Below are positions 15,149 through 25,828 of a stretch of DNA of 54,192 nucleotides, piece by piece. Made by a program: the position numbers and the translations under genes. Source of the stretch: Mycolicibacterium llatzerense (GTDB lineage Bacteria > Actinomycetota > Actinomycetes > Mycobacteriales > Mycobacteriaceae); NCBI RefSeq assembly GCF_000878195.1, contig NZ_JXST01000042.1, positions 1 through 54,192 of the forward strand, given 5' to 3'. The number at the start of each line of letters is the position of its first letter. The stretch's first letter is position 1. A model generated the notes under the pieces. That model was not told the origin of the DNA. It did not search any database and saw nothing but the letters and a program-made list of their open reading frames with translations.

Positions 15149-15639
15149 CGCGATTCATGTCGGCCCTGGCGGTCCTGGCCGTCGCGGTCACCCTGTCGCC
15201 CGTCGCGCACGCCGACGACCGCGAGAGCACCGAGGCCTGCAGCTGGGTCAGCGCCGACGAAGCCGCGGTCTTTCTCGGAGGTCCGGCCACCGCCGCGCCG
15301 ATTCGGACGCAGCTGCCCGAATTGTCTTGTGCCTACCGGTCATCAGACGAGCCGCAGGCACGACGCAGCCTGGAGTCCGATGTCCGGTTCGCCGACGCGT
15401 TCCCATGGGACGCCGCAACGACATTCCAGGAGGTGGCCGCCTGGCCCACGGCCACCGCGGTCGACGGCGTGGGCCTGAAGGCGGTCTGCACCTACGAACC
15501 CAACGTCACGCCTCCGTCGACGACGCTCACCGTGTTGTTGACGGGTGAACGGATCTACCGGGTGACCGGCAGCTACGTGTGGCGGTGCGACACCCTGAAG
15601 GCGTTCGCGGAACTGGCAATAGCCCGCATCGACCGATAG
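15145..15639 (+). CDS. Small secreted four-cysteine protein (DUF3558-like pattern)
   Basis: The 164 residues have a signal peptide (RFMSALAVLAVAVTLSPVAHA, cleavage near residue 22) and a mature domain starting EACSWVSADEAAVFLGGP and continuing LSCAYRS, KAVCTYEP and YVWRCDT. The CSWxxxDE...LGGP...CxY order resembles mycobacterial DUF3558/LpqB-region exported proteins, but there is no lipobox, so it is soluble rather than a lipoprotein. Four Cys suggest two disulfides. Translation is coupled to the upstream propeller protein by an ATGA overlap. They may act together outside the cell; function unknown. Confidence 0.6.
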   Translation: MTRFMSALAVLAVAVTLSPVAHADDRESTEACSWVSADEAAVFLGGPATAAPIRTQLPELSCAYRSSDEPQARRSLESDVRFADAFPWDAATTFQEVAAWPTATAVDGVGLKAVCTYEPNVTPPSTTLTVLLTGERIYRVTGSYVWRCDTLKAFAELAIARIDR

Positions 15640-15646
15640 CACCCGA

Positions 15647-15652
15647 TACCCT
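15647..15652 (+). promoter_or_regulatory. -10 element (TACCCT), probable leaderless start
   Basis: TACCCT ends 6 nt before ATG 15659. No Shine-Dalgarno is present, so the EmbR-like gene is probably translated from a leaderless mRNA. Confidence 0.45.
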
Positions 15653-15658
15653 CGGCCC

Positions 15659-16780
15659 ATGCGGCCGACCGGAATCGATTTCGGCGTTCTGGGCCCGCTG
15701 CGGATGGCCGTCGACGACCACGTCGTCTCGCTGGGCGCACCCAAGCAGCGAGCGGTGTTCGCGATGCTGTTACTCAATCGCGGGCGCCCGGTGTCGGTGG
15801 ATGCGTTGATCGACGCGGTGTGGGAGCAGTCGCCGGCCGCGGCCGCCCGCACCGCATTGCACTCCTACATCTCCAATCTCCGAAAGGTCCTGGCGGAGTC
15901 CGGAATGCCGCGGGAGACGCTGGCCGCCGCACCGCCCGGCTATCGACTCGATGTGCCGGAGGAGGCGACCGACCTGGGGCGTTTCGAGAAGGAAAAGGTC
16001 GCCGGTGTGCGCGCCGCGGCGGCCGGTCGGTTCTCGTCCGCGGGCACCCACCTGTCGGCCGCGTTGGCGCAGTGGCGCGGCCCGGTCCTCGGCGATCTGT
16101 CCGACTTCGCCTTCGTCGACGCCGTCGCCGCCGCGCTGGTCGATGACCGGATTGCGGTGGAGACCGCCCGAGCGGAAGCTGAAATTGCGTGTGGCCATGC
16201 ATCTCTGGTGATCGGGCCACTGGAATCGCTGGTCGCCGAACATCCCTACCGGGAACCGCTGTGGGCGCAGTTGATCACCGCCTATTACAGCTGTCAAAGG
16301 CAGGCGGACGCGCTGGATGCGTTCCGGCGGGTGCAGGCGATCCTGGCCGAGGACCTCGGTATCGACCCGGGCCAGGCGATAACTGCCCTGCAGCAACGGA
16401 TTCTGCGCCAGGAACCACTCGACGTGCAGGGTGCCGCGCAAGCGACGGCGGTGCACACGATCGGCCGGCTCCGGCCAGGCTCCACGCAGTCGACCTCGTC
16501 CAGAGCAGGCCTGCGCGACGCGACCGGGCGATGGTTTGCCTTGCGCGCGATGGCAACCCGGATCGGTCGCCTCGCCGACAACGACATCGTGCTCGACGCG
16601 GCCGACGTCAGCCGGCACCATGCCGTCATCGTCGATGCCGGCACCGGGCCGGTGATGGTGGACCTGCGCTCGGCCAACGGCGTGTACGTACAGGGCGCGC
16701 GGATCGAGGCCAACACCAACCTGTTCGATGGGGATCGCATCCGCATCGGCGCGCACGAGTTCACCGTCGAACTCGGGTAG
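15659..16780 (+). CDS. EmbR-type transcriptional regulator (wHTH-BTAD-FHA)
   Basis: The 373 residues contain an OmpR/SARP-like DNA-binding domain (about 1-95, FGVLGPLRM, GAPKQRAVFAMLLLNRGRPVSVDALIDAVW), a bacterial transcriptional activation domain of helical repeats (about 100-260, PYREPLWAQLITAYYSCQRQADALDAFR, a hallmark), and a C-terminal FHA domain (about 290-373) with the phosphothreonine-binding residues in RIGR, SRHHA and the SANG loop. This is the architecture of mycobacterial EmbR, which is phosphorylated by Ser/Thr kinases such as PknH and controls arabinosyltransferases. No embCAB or kinase gene is nearby, so it is a paralogue whose targets may be the flanking secreted-protein genes. 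Confidence 0.88.
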   Translation: MRPTGIDFGVLGPLRMAVDDHVVSLGAPKQRAVFAMLLLNRGRPVSVDALIDAVWEQSPAAAARTALHSYISNLRKVLAESGMPRETLAAAPPGYRLDVPEEATDLGRFEKEKVAGVRAAAAGRFSSAGTHLSAALAQWRGPVLGDLSDFAFVDAVAAALVDDRIAVETARAEAEIACGHASLVIGPLESLVAEHPYREPLWAQLITAYYSCQRQADALDAFRRVQAILAEDLGIDPGQAITALQQRILRQEPLDVQGAAQATAVHTIGRLRPGSTQSTSSRAGLRDATGRWFALRAMATRIGRLADNDIVLDAADVSRHHAVIVDAGTGPVMVDLRSANGVYVQGARIEANTNLFDGDRIRIGAHEFTVELG

Positions 16781-16825
16781 GGGCAGGCCAAGAATCCGCC
16801 AAGCACATCGGCGAACCATGGGGCC

Positions 16826-17479
16826 ATGAAGTTTTCGGTTCTTGTCCTGGCCGCGACAGTGACATTCCTGAGCGTGGCGCCGACGGCGTCCGCGCAGCAG
16901 TCGTGCGGTGCGCTGGGCGGGACGGCCGACGCCACCGGCATCTGCCGGATCCACGAGGTGGGTACGGGGTACGAACGGACCGCGGCCTTCCCGGTCGACT
17001 ATCCCGACCAACAGGCGGTAGCTGACTTTCTGGCCCAGGACCGCGACGGGTTCGTCGGCTGGGTGGACAAGTTCGGCCGCGGCCGGGTGTACACGGAGAC
17101 GGTGACTCCGACGGTGTACCGCTCGGCGCGAACCCAAACCCTGGTGCTCAAGATCGTGGATCCGACGGGCTTCGCCCACGAAGGGCACCCGGACATCCGG
17201 TACCGGACCTTTACCTACGGGCCCGATGGGTCGATCACCATCGACACGTTGTTCGGGCCGGGATCCGATCCGGTGGCGATCCTGACGTCGGTGGTGCAGC
17301 GCGCGTTGAAGGCGCGCAATGCGGCGCTGATCGAACCGGACCGCAGCTCGTACCGGAACTTCGCGCTCACCGACGACGCCGTCACGTTCTTCTTCGGCGA
17401 AAGTCAACTGGTGGGCAACGGTGGCCCGCTCACGGTGGCGGTGCCGATGGACCAGCTGGGCGGGCGGCTGCAGGGGTAG
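16826..17479 (+). CDS. Secreted MPT64-family protein (DUF3298/RsiV-like)
   Basis: The 217 residues have a signal peptide (KFSVLVLAATVTFLSVAPTASA, cleavage about residue 23) and a mature domain that resembles the M. tuberculosis antigen MPT64: CGALGG...CRI at the start, DYPDQQAVADFLAQDRDGFV, TLVLKIVD, YRTFTYG...SITIDTLF, and YRNFALTDDAVTFFFGESQL near the C-terminus. MPT64 belongs to the DUF3298 family, which also contains the extracytoplasmic domain of anti-sigma factor RsiV. MPT64 itself is exported and has been connected with host-membrane interactions, but this environmental-type homologue cannot be assigned that role from sequence. Two N-terminal Cys probably form the same disulfide. Confidence 0.75.
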   Translation: MKFSVLVLAATVTFLSVAPTASAQQSCGALGGTADATGICRIHEVGTGYERTAAFPVDYPDQQAVADFLAQDRDGFVGWVDKFGRGRVYTETVTPTVYRSARTQTLVLKIVDPTGFAHEGHPDIRYRTFTYGPDGSITIDTLFGPGSDPVAILTSVVQRALKARNAALIEPDRSSYRNFALTDDAVTFFFGESQLVGNGGPLTVAVPMDQLGGRLQG

Positions 17480-17818
17480 GTCGAAGGTCGTCTACTTGCG
17501 CTGGCCGCGAAATGCGTCGGCGGCCTCAATGTGCACACGGTAGGGTTGCAGATAGGTGAACAGCCCTGATCAGAGGCCTGTCGAGCCGACGCCGCCCGGC
17601 GCCGGGAAGACACGCCAGAATCACGGTCAGCGCGCCGAGGGGTGGCAAGCCACCGATCGGGCTATGTTCTCCTGCACACGGATAAATACCACCGGAGCGA
17701 TTCGCCCCTTTCGGTCGCATCGCAACGGAGCGAACGGGTAGCGTCGGGTTCACACCCGAAATAACCCACTATCTGGTGTAACGACTGACGGCGACCGGAG
17801 AAAGTAGGGCCTCACCCC
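17480..17818. other. Non-coding region upstream of clpX
   Basis: No convincing gene is seen in these 339 bases. The last 25 bases include GGAGAAAG, but it is about 14 nt from ATG 17819, long for a Shine-Dalgarno. I looked for a ClgR-like CGC-N5-GCG site near 17700-17740 and found only a CGC-N6-GCG, which I do not count. The promoter position is unresolved. Confidence 0.4.
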
Positions 17819-19099
<1,281 letters not shown>

Positions 19100-19101
19100 T
19101 T

Positions 19102-19149
19102 CGCCAAAAGGAAATGCCCCCGCCACGGCGGGGGCATTTCCTTTTGGCG
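19102..19149. terminator. Long bidirectional terminator between clpX and fdhD
   Basis: A 23-bp perfect inverted repeat (19102-19124 with 19127-19149) has a GC-rich core (GCCCCCGCC/GGCGGGGGC) and outer AAAAGG/CCTTTT segments that give a T-rich 3' side in both directions. It terminates the convergent clpX and fdhF-fdhD units. Confidence 0.9.
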
Positions 19150-19152
19150 TCC

Positions 19153-19964
19153 TTACCTGATCACCCGGTCCGGACGGGTGTAGACGTTCATCGACTCGCC
19201 GCGCAGGAACGCCACGAGGGTGAGCCCGGCCTGGCTGGCCAGGTCGACTGCCAACGACGACGGCGCGGACACGGCGGCCAGCAGCGGGATACCGGCCATG
19301 ACGGCCTTCTGCGTGAGTTCGAACGACGCCCGCCCGCTGACCAGCAGCACGGTGCCCGTCAACGGAATGCGGTCGTTCTCGAGCGCCCACCCGATCACCT
19401 TGTCCACCGCGTTGTGCCGGCCGATGTCCTCGCGGGCGACGAACATCTCGCCGCCGGCGCTGAACAGCGCGGCACCGTGCAGTCCGCCGGTGCTGTTGAA
19501 CACCTTCTGGGCTTGGCGCAGTACCTGTGGCATGGTCGAGAGCGCGTCGGAGGTGACGCTGGTCGGGTCGTCGCCGGGGGAGTAGTGGCTGACGGTTCGG
19601 ACGGCATCGATCGACGCCTTGCCGCACACGCCGCATGACGAGGTGGTGTAGAAGTTGCGCGTCACGTCGACCGACGGCGGCGGGACATGCGGTGCCAACA
19701 TCACGTCGAGCACGTTGTACGTGTTGGCCCCGTCTTCGGTGGCGCCACGGCAGTAGGCGACGCGGGCGATGTCATCGCGGCGTGCGATCACTCCCTCGGT
19801 GAGCAGAAACCCTTGGGCCAGTTCGACATCCGACCCCGGCGTCCGCATGGTGACGGTGAGGGGACTGCCATTGACCCGGATTTCCAGGGGTTCCTCGACC
19901 GCGAGGGTTTCCGGGCGCGAGACCGCGCCGCCCGCGGTGACGTGTTCGGCCCGGCGCCGTGCGG

Positions 19965-19977
<13 letters not shown>
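19153..19977 (-). CDS. fdhD: Formate dehydrogenase accessory sulfurtransferase FdhD
   Basis: Transfers sulfur to the molybdenum cofactor of formate dehydrogenases. The 274 residues contain the catalytic cysteine loop SSCGVCGK (C115, C118), FLLTEGVI, FNSTGGLHGAALF, VAREDIGRHNAVDKVIG and LLVSGRASFELTQKA, all family hallmarks. It overlaps the upstream fdhF-like gene by 13 nt (its ATG at 19977 lies before that gene's stop), so the pair is one transcript. In M. tuberculosis the fdhF-fdhD pair (Rv2900c-Rv2899c) sits elsewhere. Confidence 0.94.
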
Positions 19978-22307
<2,330 letters not shown>

Positions 22308-22498
22308 GGCTCCAATGTAATCCTCACGAGCGGTGATCCTGGCTGTTAGCCGGGCGGTTGGTAATCGGCATTTCAAATGCACTGATAGGTGGCGCCTATC
22401 ACCGGGCCGAACGGCGTTTGACGCGAGGTGCGGCAGGCGAAAGGCCGACGGCCTGGGTGACCTAAGCCTCTAGAGGAACGTGCCGGGTGGGAATAGAA
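22308..22498. other. Divergent intergenic region fdhF / cstB
   Basis: No gene is seen. This part holds the fdhF-side promoter and leads into the tandem operators at 22499-22536. No second regulator gene, in particular no small CsoR/CstR-type gene, is encoded here. Confidence 0.45.
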
Positions 22499-22514
22499 TA
22501 CCCCCAGGGGTATA
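22499..22514. promoter_or_regulatory. CsoR/CstR-type operator 1
   Basis: ATACCCC and GGGGTAT flank CA: a perfect 16-bp dyad of the TACCCC...GGGGTA class bound by CsoR-family copper or persulfide sensors. It overlaps a TAGAAT (22495-22500) and lies beside TATATT (22512-22517), either of which could be the -10. Given the persulfide-handling genes downstream, a CstR-like sensor is more likely than copper-sensing CsoR. Confidence 0.75.
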
Positions 22515-22520
22515 TTGATA

Positions 22521-22536
22521 TACCCGTAGGGGTATA
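22521..22536. promoter_or_regulatory. CsoR/CstR-type operator 2
   Basis: ATACCC and GGGTAT flank GTAG. The centre is 22 bp (about two helical turns) from that of operator 1, so two repressor tetramers could bind the same face. The bases between the operators form a further perfect palindrome, GGGTATAT and ATATACCC around TG (22509-22526). Confidence 0.72.
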
Positions 22537-22577
22537 GCACATGTGGTGCTATCCAACTGGGAGAAAGAAGATCAGCG

Positions 22578-23957
22578 ATGATCCTGCAGCAGTACTATCT
22601 GGATTGTCTGTCGCACGCGTCCTACCTGATCGGCGACGAAACCACCGGCCGTGCAGTCGTTGTGGACCCGCAGCGCGACGTGGCCGGATATCTGGCCGAT
22701 GCCACAGCACATGGGCTGACCATCGAGTTGGTCATCGAGACCCACTTCCACGCGGACTTCCTCTCCGGGCACCTCGAGCTCGCGAAGGCCGCCGGCGCCA
22801 AGATCGTCTACTCGTCTGTCGCCGAGACCGAATTCGAGTCGATGGGTGTCGCCGATGGTGAGCGGTACTCGCTGGGCGACGTGACGCTGGAATTCCGTCA
22901 TACCCCCGGGCACACCCCCGAGTCGATGAGCGTGGTGGTCTACGAGCACGCCGATGACCCAGTGCCCTATGGCGTCATGACCGGGGACACGCTGTTCATC
23001 GGCGATGTCGGCCGCCCCGACCTGTTGGCCTCGATCGGTTATACGCGAGAGGAACTGGCGGACAAGCTCTATGACTCATTGCACGACAAGTTGATGACGC
23101 TGCCCGACGCCACCCGGGTGTATCCGGCACATGGTGCGGGCTCGGCATGCGGCAAGAATCTGTCGACCGACCTGTGGTCGACAATCGGTGACCAGAAGGC
23201 GACGAACTACGCGCTGCGCGCCACCGACAAGGCGACGTTCATGAACCTGGTCACGGAGGGGCAGCCGCCCGCGCCGAGCTACTTCGTCTACGACGCGATC
23301 CTGAACCGCAAGGACCGTGAACTGTTGGACGAGAACAAGATGCCGACGCCGCTGACCTACGACCAGGCCCGCATGGCGATCGACGCCGGAGCGGTCCTGG
23401 TGGACGGGCGTGGCCCTGAAGAATTCGCCCTGGGCCACCTGCATGGCGCGGTCAACATCGGCCTGCAAGGTCGCTACGCCGAGTTCGCCGGTTCGGTTCT
23501 ACCTGCCGACGTCGACATCGTGCTGTTCACCGACCCCGGTCAGGAGCTCGAGGGTAAGACCCGGCTCGCCCGGATCGGATTCGACAGGGTGATCGGCTAC
23601 GTGGCGGAGCCCTATCAGGCACTGGTTGATCACCGGCGCGATGTTCAGGTGGCATCGCGGTTGACTGCCAAGGCATTTGACCAAAGGGCAGCCGAACTGC
23701 CGAACCTGCAGATCGTCGATGTCCGTAACCCGGGCGAGGTCGAGGCCGGGGCCATCCCGAACGCCATCAGCATCCCGGTGGGGCAGCTGCCCGCCCGGCT
23801 GGGTGAGCTGGACCCCGCGAAGCCGACGGTCGTGTACTGCGCTGGTGGATACCGCTCGTCGGTTGCGGCAAGTCTGTTGCGGCAGAACGGATTCAAAGAC
23901 GTGAGCGACATCCTGGGCGGGTACGGCGCCTGGGAGGAAGCCACCCAGAATGCGTGA
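22578..23957 (+). CDS. cstB: CstB-like persulfide dioxygenase-rhodanese fusion
   Basis: Oxidises low-molecular-weight persulfides and handles the product sulfur, as CstB does in Staphylococcus. The 459 residues comprise a metallo-beta-lactamase dioxygenase domain (about 1-235; THFHAD with H56, H58, D60, and HTPGHTPESMSV), a pseudo-rhodanese domain (about 265-350, LVDGRGPEEFALGHLHGAVNI) that lacks a catalytic Cys (VLFTDPGQE where one is expected), and an active rhodanese domain (about 365-455) with C421 in CAGGYRSS. Order and length match CstB (about 444). GGGAGAAAG precedes ATG 22578. The CstR-type operators upstream and the thioredoxin and TauE downstream make a coherent sulfide-stress operon. 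Confidence 0.88.
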   Translation: MILQQYYLDCLSHASYLIGDETTGRAVVVDPQRDVAGYLADATAHGLTIELVIETHFHADFLSGHLELAKAAGAKIVYSSVAETEFESMGVADGERYSLGDVTLEFRHTPGHTPESMSVVVYEHADDPVPYGVMTGDTLFIGDVGRPDLLASIGYTREELADKLYDSLHDKLMTLPDATRVYPAHGAGSACGKNLSTDLWSTIGDQKATNYALRATDKATFMNLVTEGQPPAPSYFVYDAILNRKDRELLDENKMPTPLTYDQARMAIDAGAVLVDGRGPEEFALGHLHGAVNIGLQGRYAEFAGSVLPADVDIVLFTDPGQELEGKTRLARIGFDRVIGYVAEPYQALVDHRRDVQVASRLTAKAFDQRAAELPNLQIVDVRNPGEVEAGAIPNAISIPVGQLPARLGELDPAKPTVVYCAGGYRSSVAASLLRQNGFKDVSDILGGYGAWEEATQNA

Positions 23958-24025
23958 AGGTAGTCGCAATCATCTGAAAAGCATTCCCCAGCAACGTGAT
24001 TGACTCACCAAGAAAGGACATCGCA

Positions 24026-24388
24026 ATGACCACCAAAACCCTGACGGCCGCCGATTTCGAGGCGACCATCACCGACAACCCCATCGTGCTCATCGATTTC
24101 TGGGCATCGTGGTGCGGTCCGTGCCGCGCCTTCGCTCCGGTCTTCGATCGATCGGCGCAGTCGCACCCCGATGTGGTGCACGCCAAGGTCGATACCGAAG
24201 CGCAGCAGCAACTTGCCGCAGCCCTCGAAATCCAAGCTATCCCAACGATCATGGCATTTCGTGACGGCGTCCTGGTCTACCGCCAGCCCGGCGCGATGCC
24301 GGCCGCGGCCCTCGAGGATCTCATCACCCGAGTAAAGGCACTGGACATGGAGGGCGTGCGCGCCCGGGTCGCAGGGCAGGCGAACTGA
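24026..24388 (+). CDS. Thioredoxin
   Basis: The 120-residue thioredoxin has the active-site WASWCGPCR (C30, C33), the buried Asp in LIDFW, and cis-Pro IPTIMAF. GAAAGGA before ATG 24026 selects this start over an ATG ten codons upstream. It is the middle gene between cstB (68 nt) and tauE (37 nt). By context it probably reduces persulfides or regenerates the rhodanese, releasing sulfide or glutathione/mycothiol-bound sulfur; that role is inferred. Confidence 0.92.
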   Translation: MTTKTLTAADFEATITDNPIVLIDFWASWCGPCRAFAPVFDRSAQSHPDVVHAKVDTEAQQQLAAALEIQAIPTIMAFRDGVLVYRQPGAMPAAALEDLITRVKALDMEGVRARVAGQAN

Positions 24389-24425
24389 CAGCTTGTCGAG
24401 CTTTGTCGGAACGGAGTGAAAATTC

Positions 24426-25202
24426 GTGAATATCGTTCTGGCGCTTGCCCTCGGTGGCGTGATCGGCGCCCTACTGGGGCTACTCGGCGGAGGCGGGTCC
24501 ATCCTGGCTGTGCCGGCATTGGTCTACGTATTGGGGCTCGGCATCGAGCAGGCAATTCCGATGTCGCTGCTGATTGTGGGCACCGCCTCGGCGGTGGGCG
24601 TGCTGCCGAAGATTCGCGCCGGCCACGTCCAATGGCGGTTGGCGGCCGTCTTCTCGGCGGCCGGTATCCCGGCGACCTTCGTCGGCAGTGCGATCGGCAG
24701 GCATCTGCCGCAACCTGCGCTCCTCGTGGGTTTTGCGATGGTGATGGTGCTGGCCGGAATCCGGATGCTGCAGGACAACAACGGCACCGGCACCGCGTGC
24801 ACAGTGGGTGATTCAGGAATCAACTGGCGCCGGTGCGCCCCGAGATCCATCCCCGCGGGATTCCTCGTCGGCCTTCTGACGGGCCTCTTCGGCGTCGGAG
24901 GTGGGTTTTTGATCATTCCCGCGCTCGTGCTGATGCTCGGCGTGGAGATGCCCATCGCGATCGGAACCTCGCTGCTCATCATCGTCGCGAATTCGGTGGC
25001 AGGTGTCTTCTCTCATCTGAGTGGCGCCAGTATCGACTGGACGATCGCCACGGTGTTCGTCGGCACCGCGATTGTCGGTTCGCTGCTCGCTGGCCATCTC
25101 GGCGCCAGGCTGGATACCCGGCGACTTCAGCATTGGTTCGCCTATCTCGTGTTCGCCGTGGCTGCATTCGTTGTCGTCGACACCGTCGTCGCGAGCTTGT
25201 GA
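24426..25202 (+). CDS. tauE: TauE/SafE-family sulfite/organosulfur exporter
   Basis: The 258-residue membrane protein has eight or so hydrophobic segments and two copies of the family motif: GALLGLLGGGGSILAVPALVYVLG near the start, and GLLTGLFGVGGGFLIIPALVLMLG (about 143-166). The repeats match the inverted two-repeat TauE/SafE fold. Expected to export sulfite or thiosulfate produced by the CstB-like enzyme. The start is GTG after a GGAG. A TauE gene in the same regulon as cstB is also the arrangement in the staphylococcal cst locus, which supports the assignment. Confidence 0.88.
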   Translation: MNIVLALALGGVIGALLGLLGGGGSILAVPALVYVLGLGIEQAIPMSLLIVGTASAVGVLPKIRAGHVQWRLAAVFSAAGIPATFVGSAIGRHLPQPALLVGFAMVMVLAGIRMLQDNNGTGTACTVGDSGINWRRCAPRSIPAGFLVGLLTGLFGVGGGFLIIPALVLMLGVEMPIAIGTSLLIIVANSVAGVFSHLSGASIDWTIATVFVGTAIVGSLLAGHLGARLDTRRLQHWFAYLVFAVAAFVVVDTVVASL

Positions 25203-25299
25203 CCGCCCCGAACGTGATGTAGATGCCGGTTCAGGCCGGGCAATGCCACGAATCTTCACCAGACCGACATGTCGCCGCCCCGTCGCAGGACGTGCGCGG

Positions 25300-25318
25300 T
25301 TGTCCAGCTTCTGGACAA
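25300..25318. promoter_or_regulatory. 19-bp dyad before a 50-residue ORF
   Basis: TTGTCCAG and CTGGACAA flank CTT; both 8-nt arms are perfect. It lies 7 nt upstream of ATG 25326. The same half-site occurs inverted in the stem at 25441-25466. The regulator is unknown; MarR-type sites have this form. Confidence 0.45.
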
Positions 25319-25325
25319 TGGCCAT

Positions 25326-25478
25326 ATGGATACCGATACCGGTCGTAGTACGCCGGGTCGCCGCGCCTGGGCCGACCCGCTGTCGTTGGGGTTCCAGGCG
25401 CACCGGCAGCTGATGCTGCTCCGCCTGAGGTGGCACGGCCGCCGTCTGGACACCCGTCCAGACGGCCAACCGGACTGA
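25326..25478 (+). CDS. Possible small basic protein, 50 residues
   Basis: The ATG frame encodes MDTDTGRSTPGRRAWADP, then an amphipathic Leu/Arg-rich segment (LGFQAHRQLMLLRLRWHGRR, about 21-40), and ends DTRPDGQPD. No family is recognised. A perfect dyad lies 7 nt upstream and a hairpin covers its last codons. No Shine-Dalgarno is visible. It could be real or a chance frame within a regulatory spacer downstream of tauE. Confidence 0.3.
   Translation: MDTDTGRSTPGRRAWADPLSLGFQAHRQLMLLRLRWHGRRLDTRPDGQPD
25441..25466. repeat. Inverted repeat at the end of the 50-residue ORF
   Basis: GCCGTCTGGAC (25441-25451) and GTCCAGACGGC (25456-25466) flank ACCC: an 11-bp perfect stem. There is no following U-tract, so it is not a typical terminator. 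Its CTGGAC/GTCCAG arms repeat the half-sites of the dyad at 25300-25318 in the opposite arrangement. Confidence 0.5.
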
Positions 25479-25828
25479 CGCCTAATCGCTTGTGCCGCCG
25501 GGCATTTCCGACGCGGCCGAGCGCTAGCGCGGACGGCTACCGATCGGTAACCGCTTTCTTAGGAATTCCGCCGAGCGGAACGTGATGAAAGCCACATTTT
25601 GACAGGTGTCAAGCGCCTGCAATCCATTTGACGTGCGTATTCATAAGGTCGTCACCCGGCCTTCAATGGCGCGTCCTGGCGAGTGCACCCTAAGAGAAGT
25701 GCAATAATCGGTACTAGCAGTGACATCAAAATCTTGGCGGCGCCGGGCTGGCGATCGAGGGCACCGTTCTGCGGCGTCTCCGACACAGTGCGACGGGCTG
25801 TCGAAACAGAGTGTGAAAGGCGGGCGTC
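25479..25828. other. Non-coding leader/spacer before korA
   Basis: No gene is seen in these 350 bases. It contains three evenly spaced dyads (25538-25612) and a long stretch upstream of GTG 25829. CAATAAT near 25704-25710 is a possible AT-rich promoter or untranslated region. Confidence 0.45.
25538..25612. promoter_or_regulatory. Cluster of three perfect dyads upstream of korA
   Basis: TACCGATCGGTA (25538-25549), TTCCGC-CGA-GCGGAA (25566-25580) and TTGACA-GG-TGTCAA (25599-25612) have centres about 30 and 32 bp apart. They differ in sequence, so they probably bind different regulators, or some are coincidental. The first is a TetR-like form. Confidence 0.4.

Noticed and set aside
17556..17741. 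Possible 61-residue protein in the clpX upstream region
   Set aside because: GTG start without Shine-Dalgarno, composition of shadow frames, and no recognisable motif; the region is better explained as clpX leader/promoter.
17700..17745. ClgR site upstream of clpX
   Set aside because: The best candidate is CGC-N6-GCG, one base out from the CGC-N5-GCG spacing.
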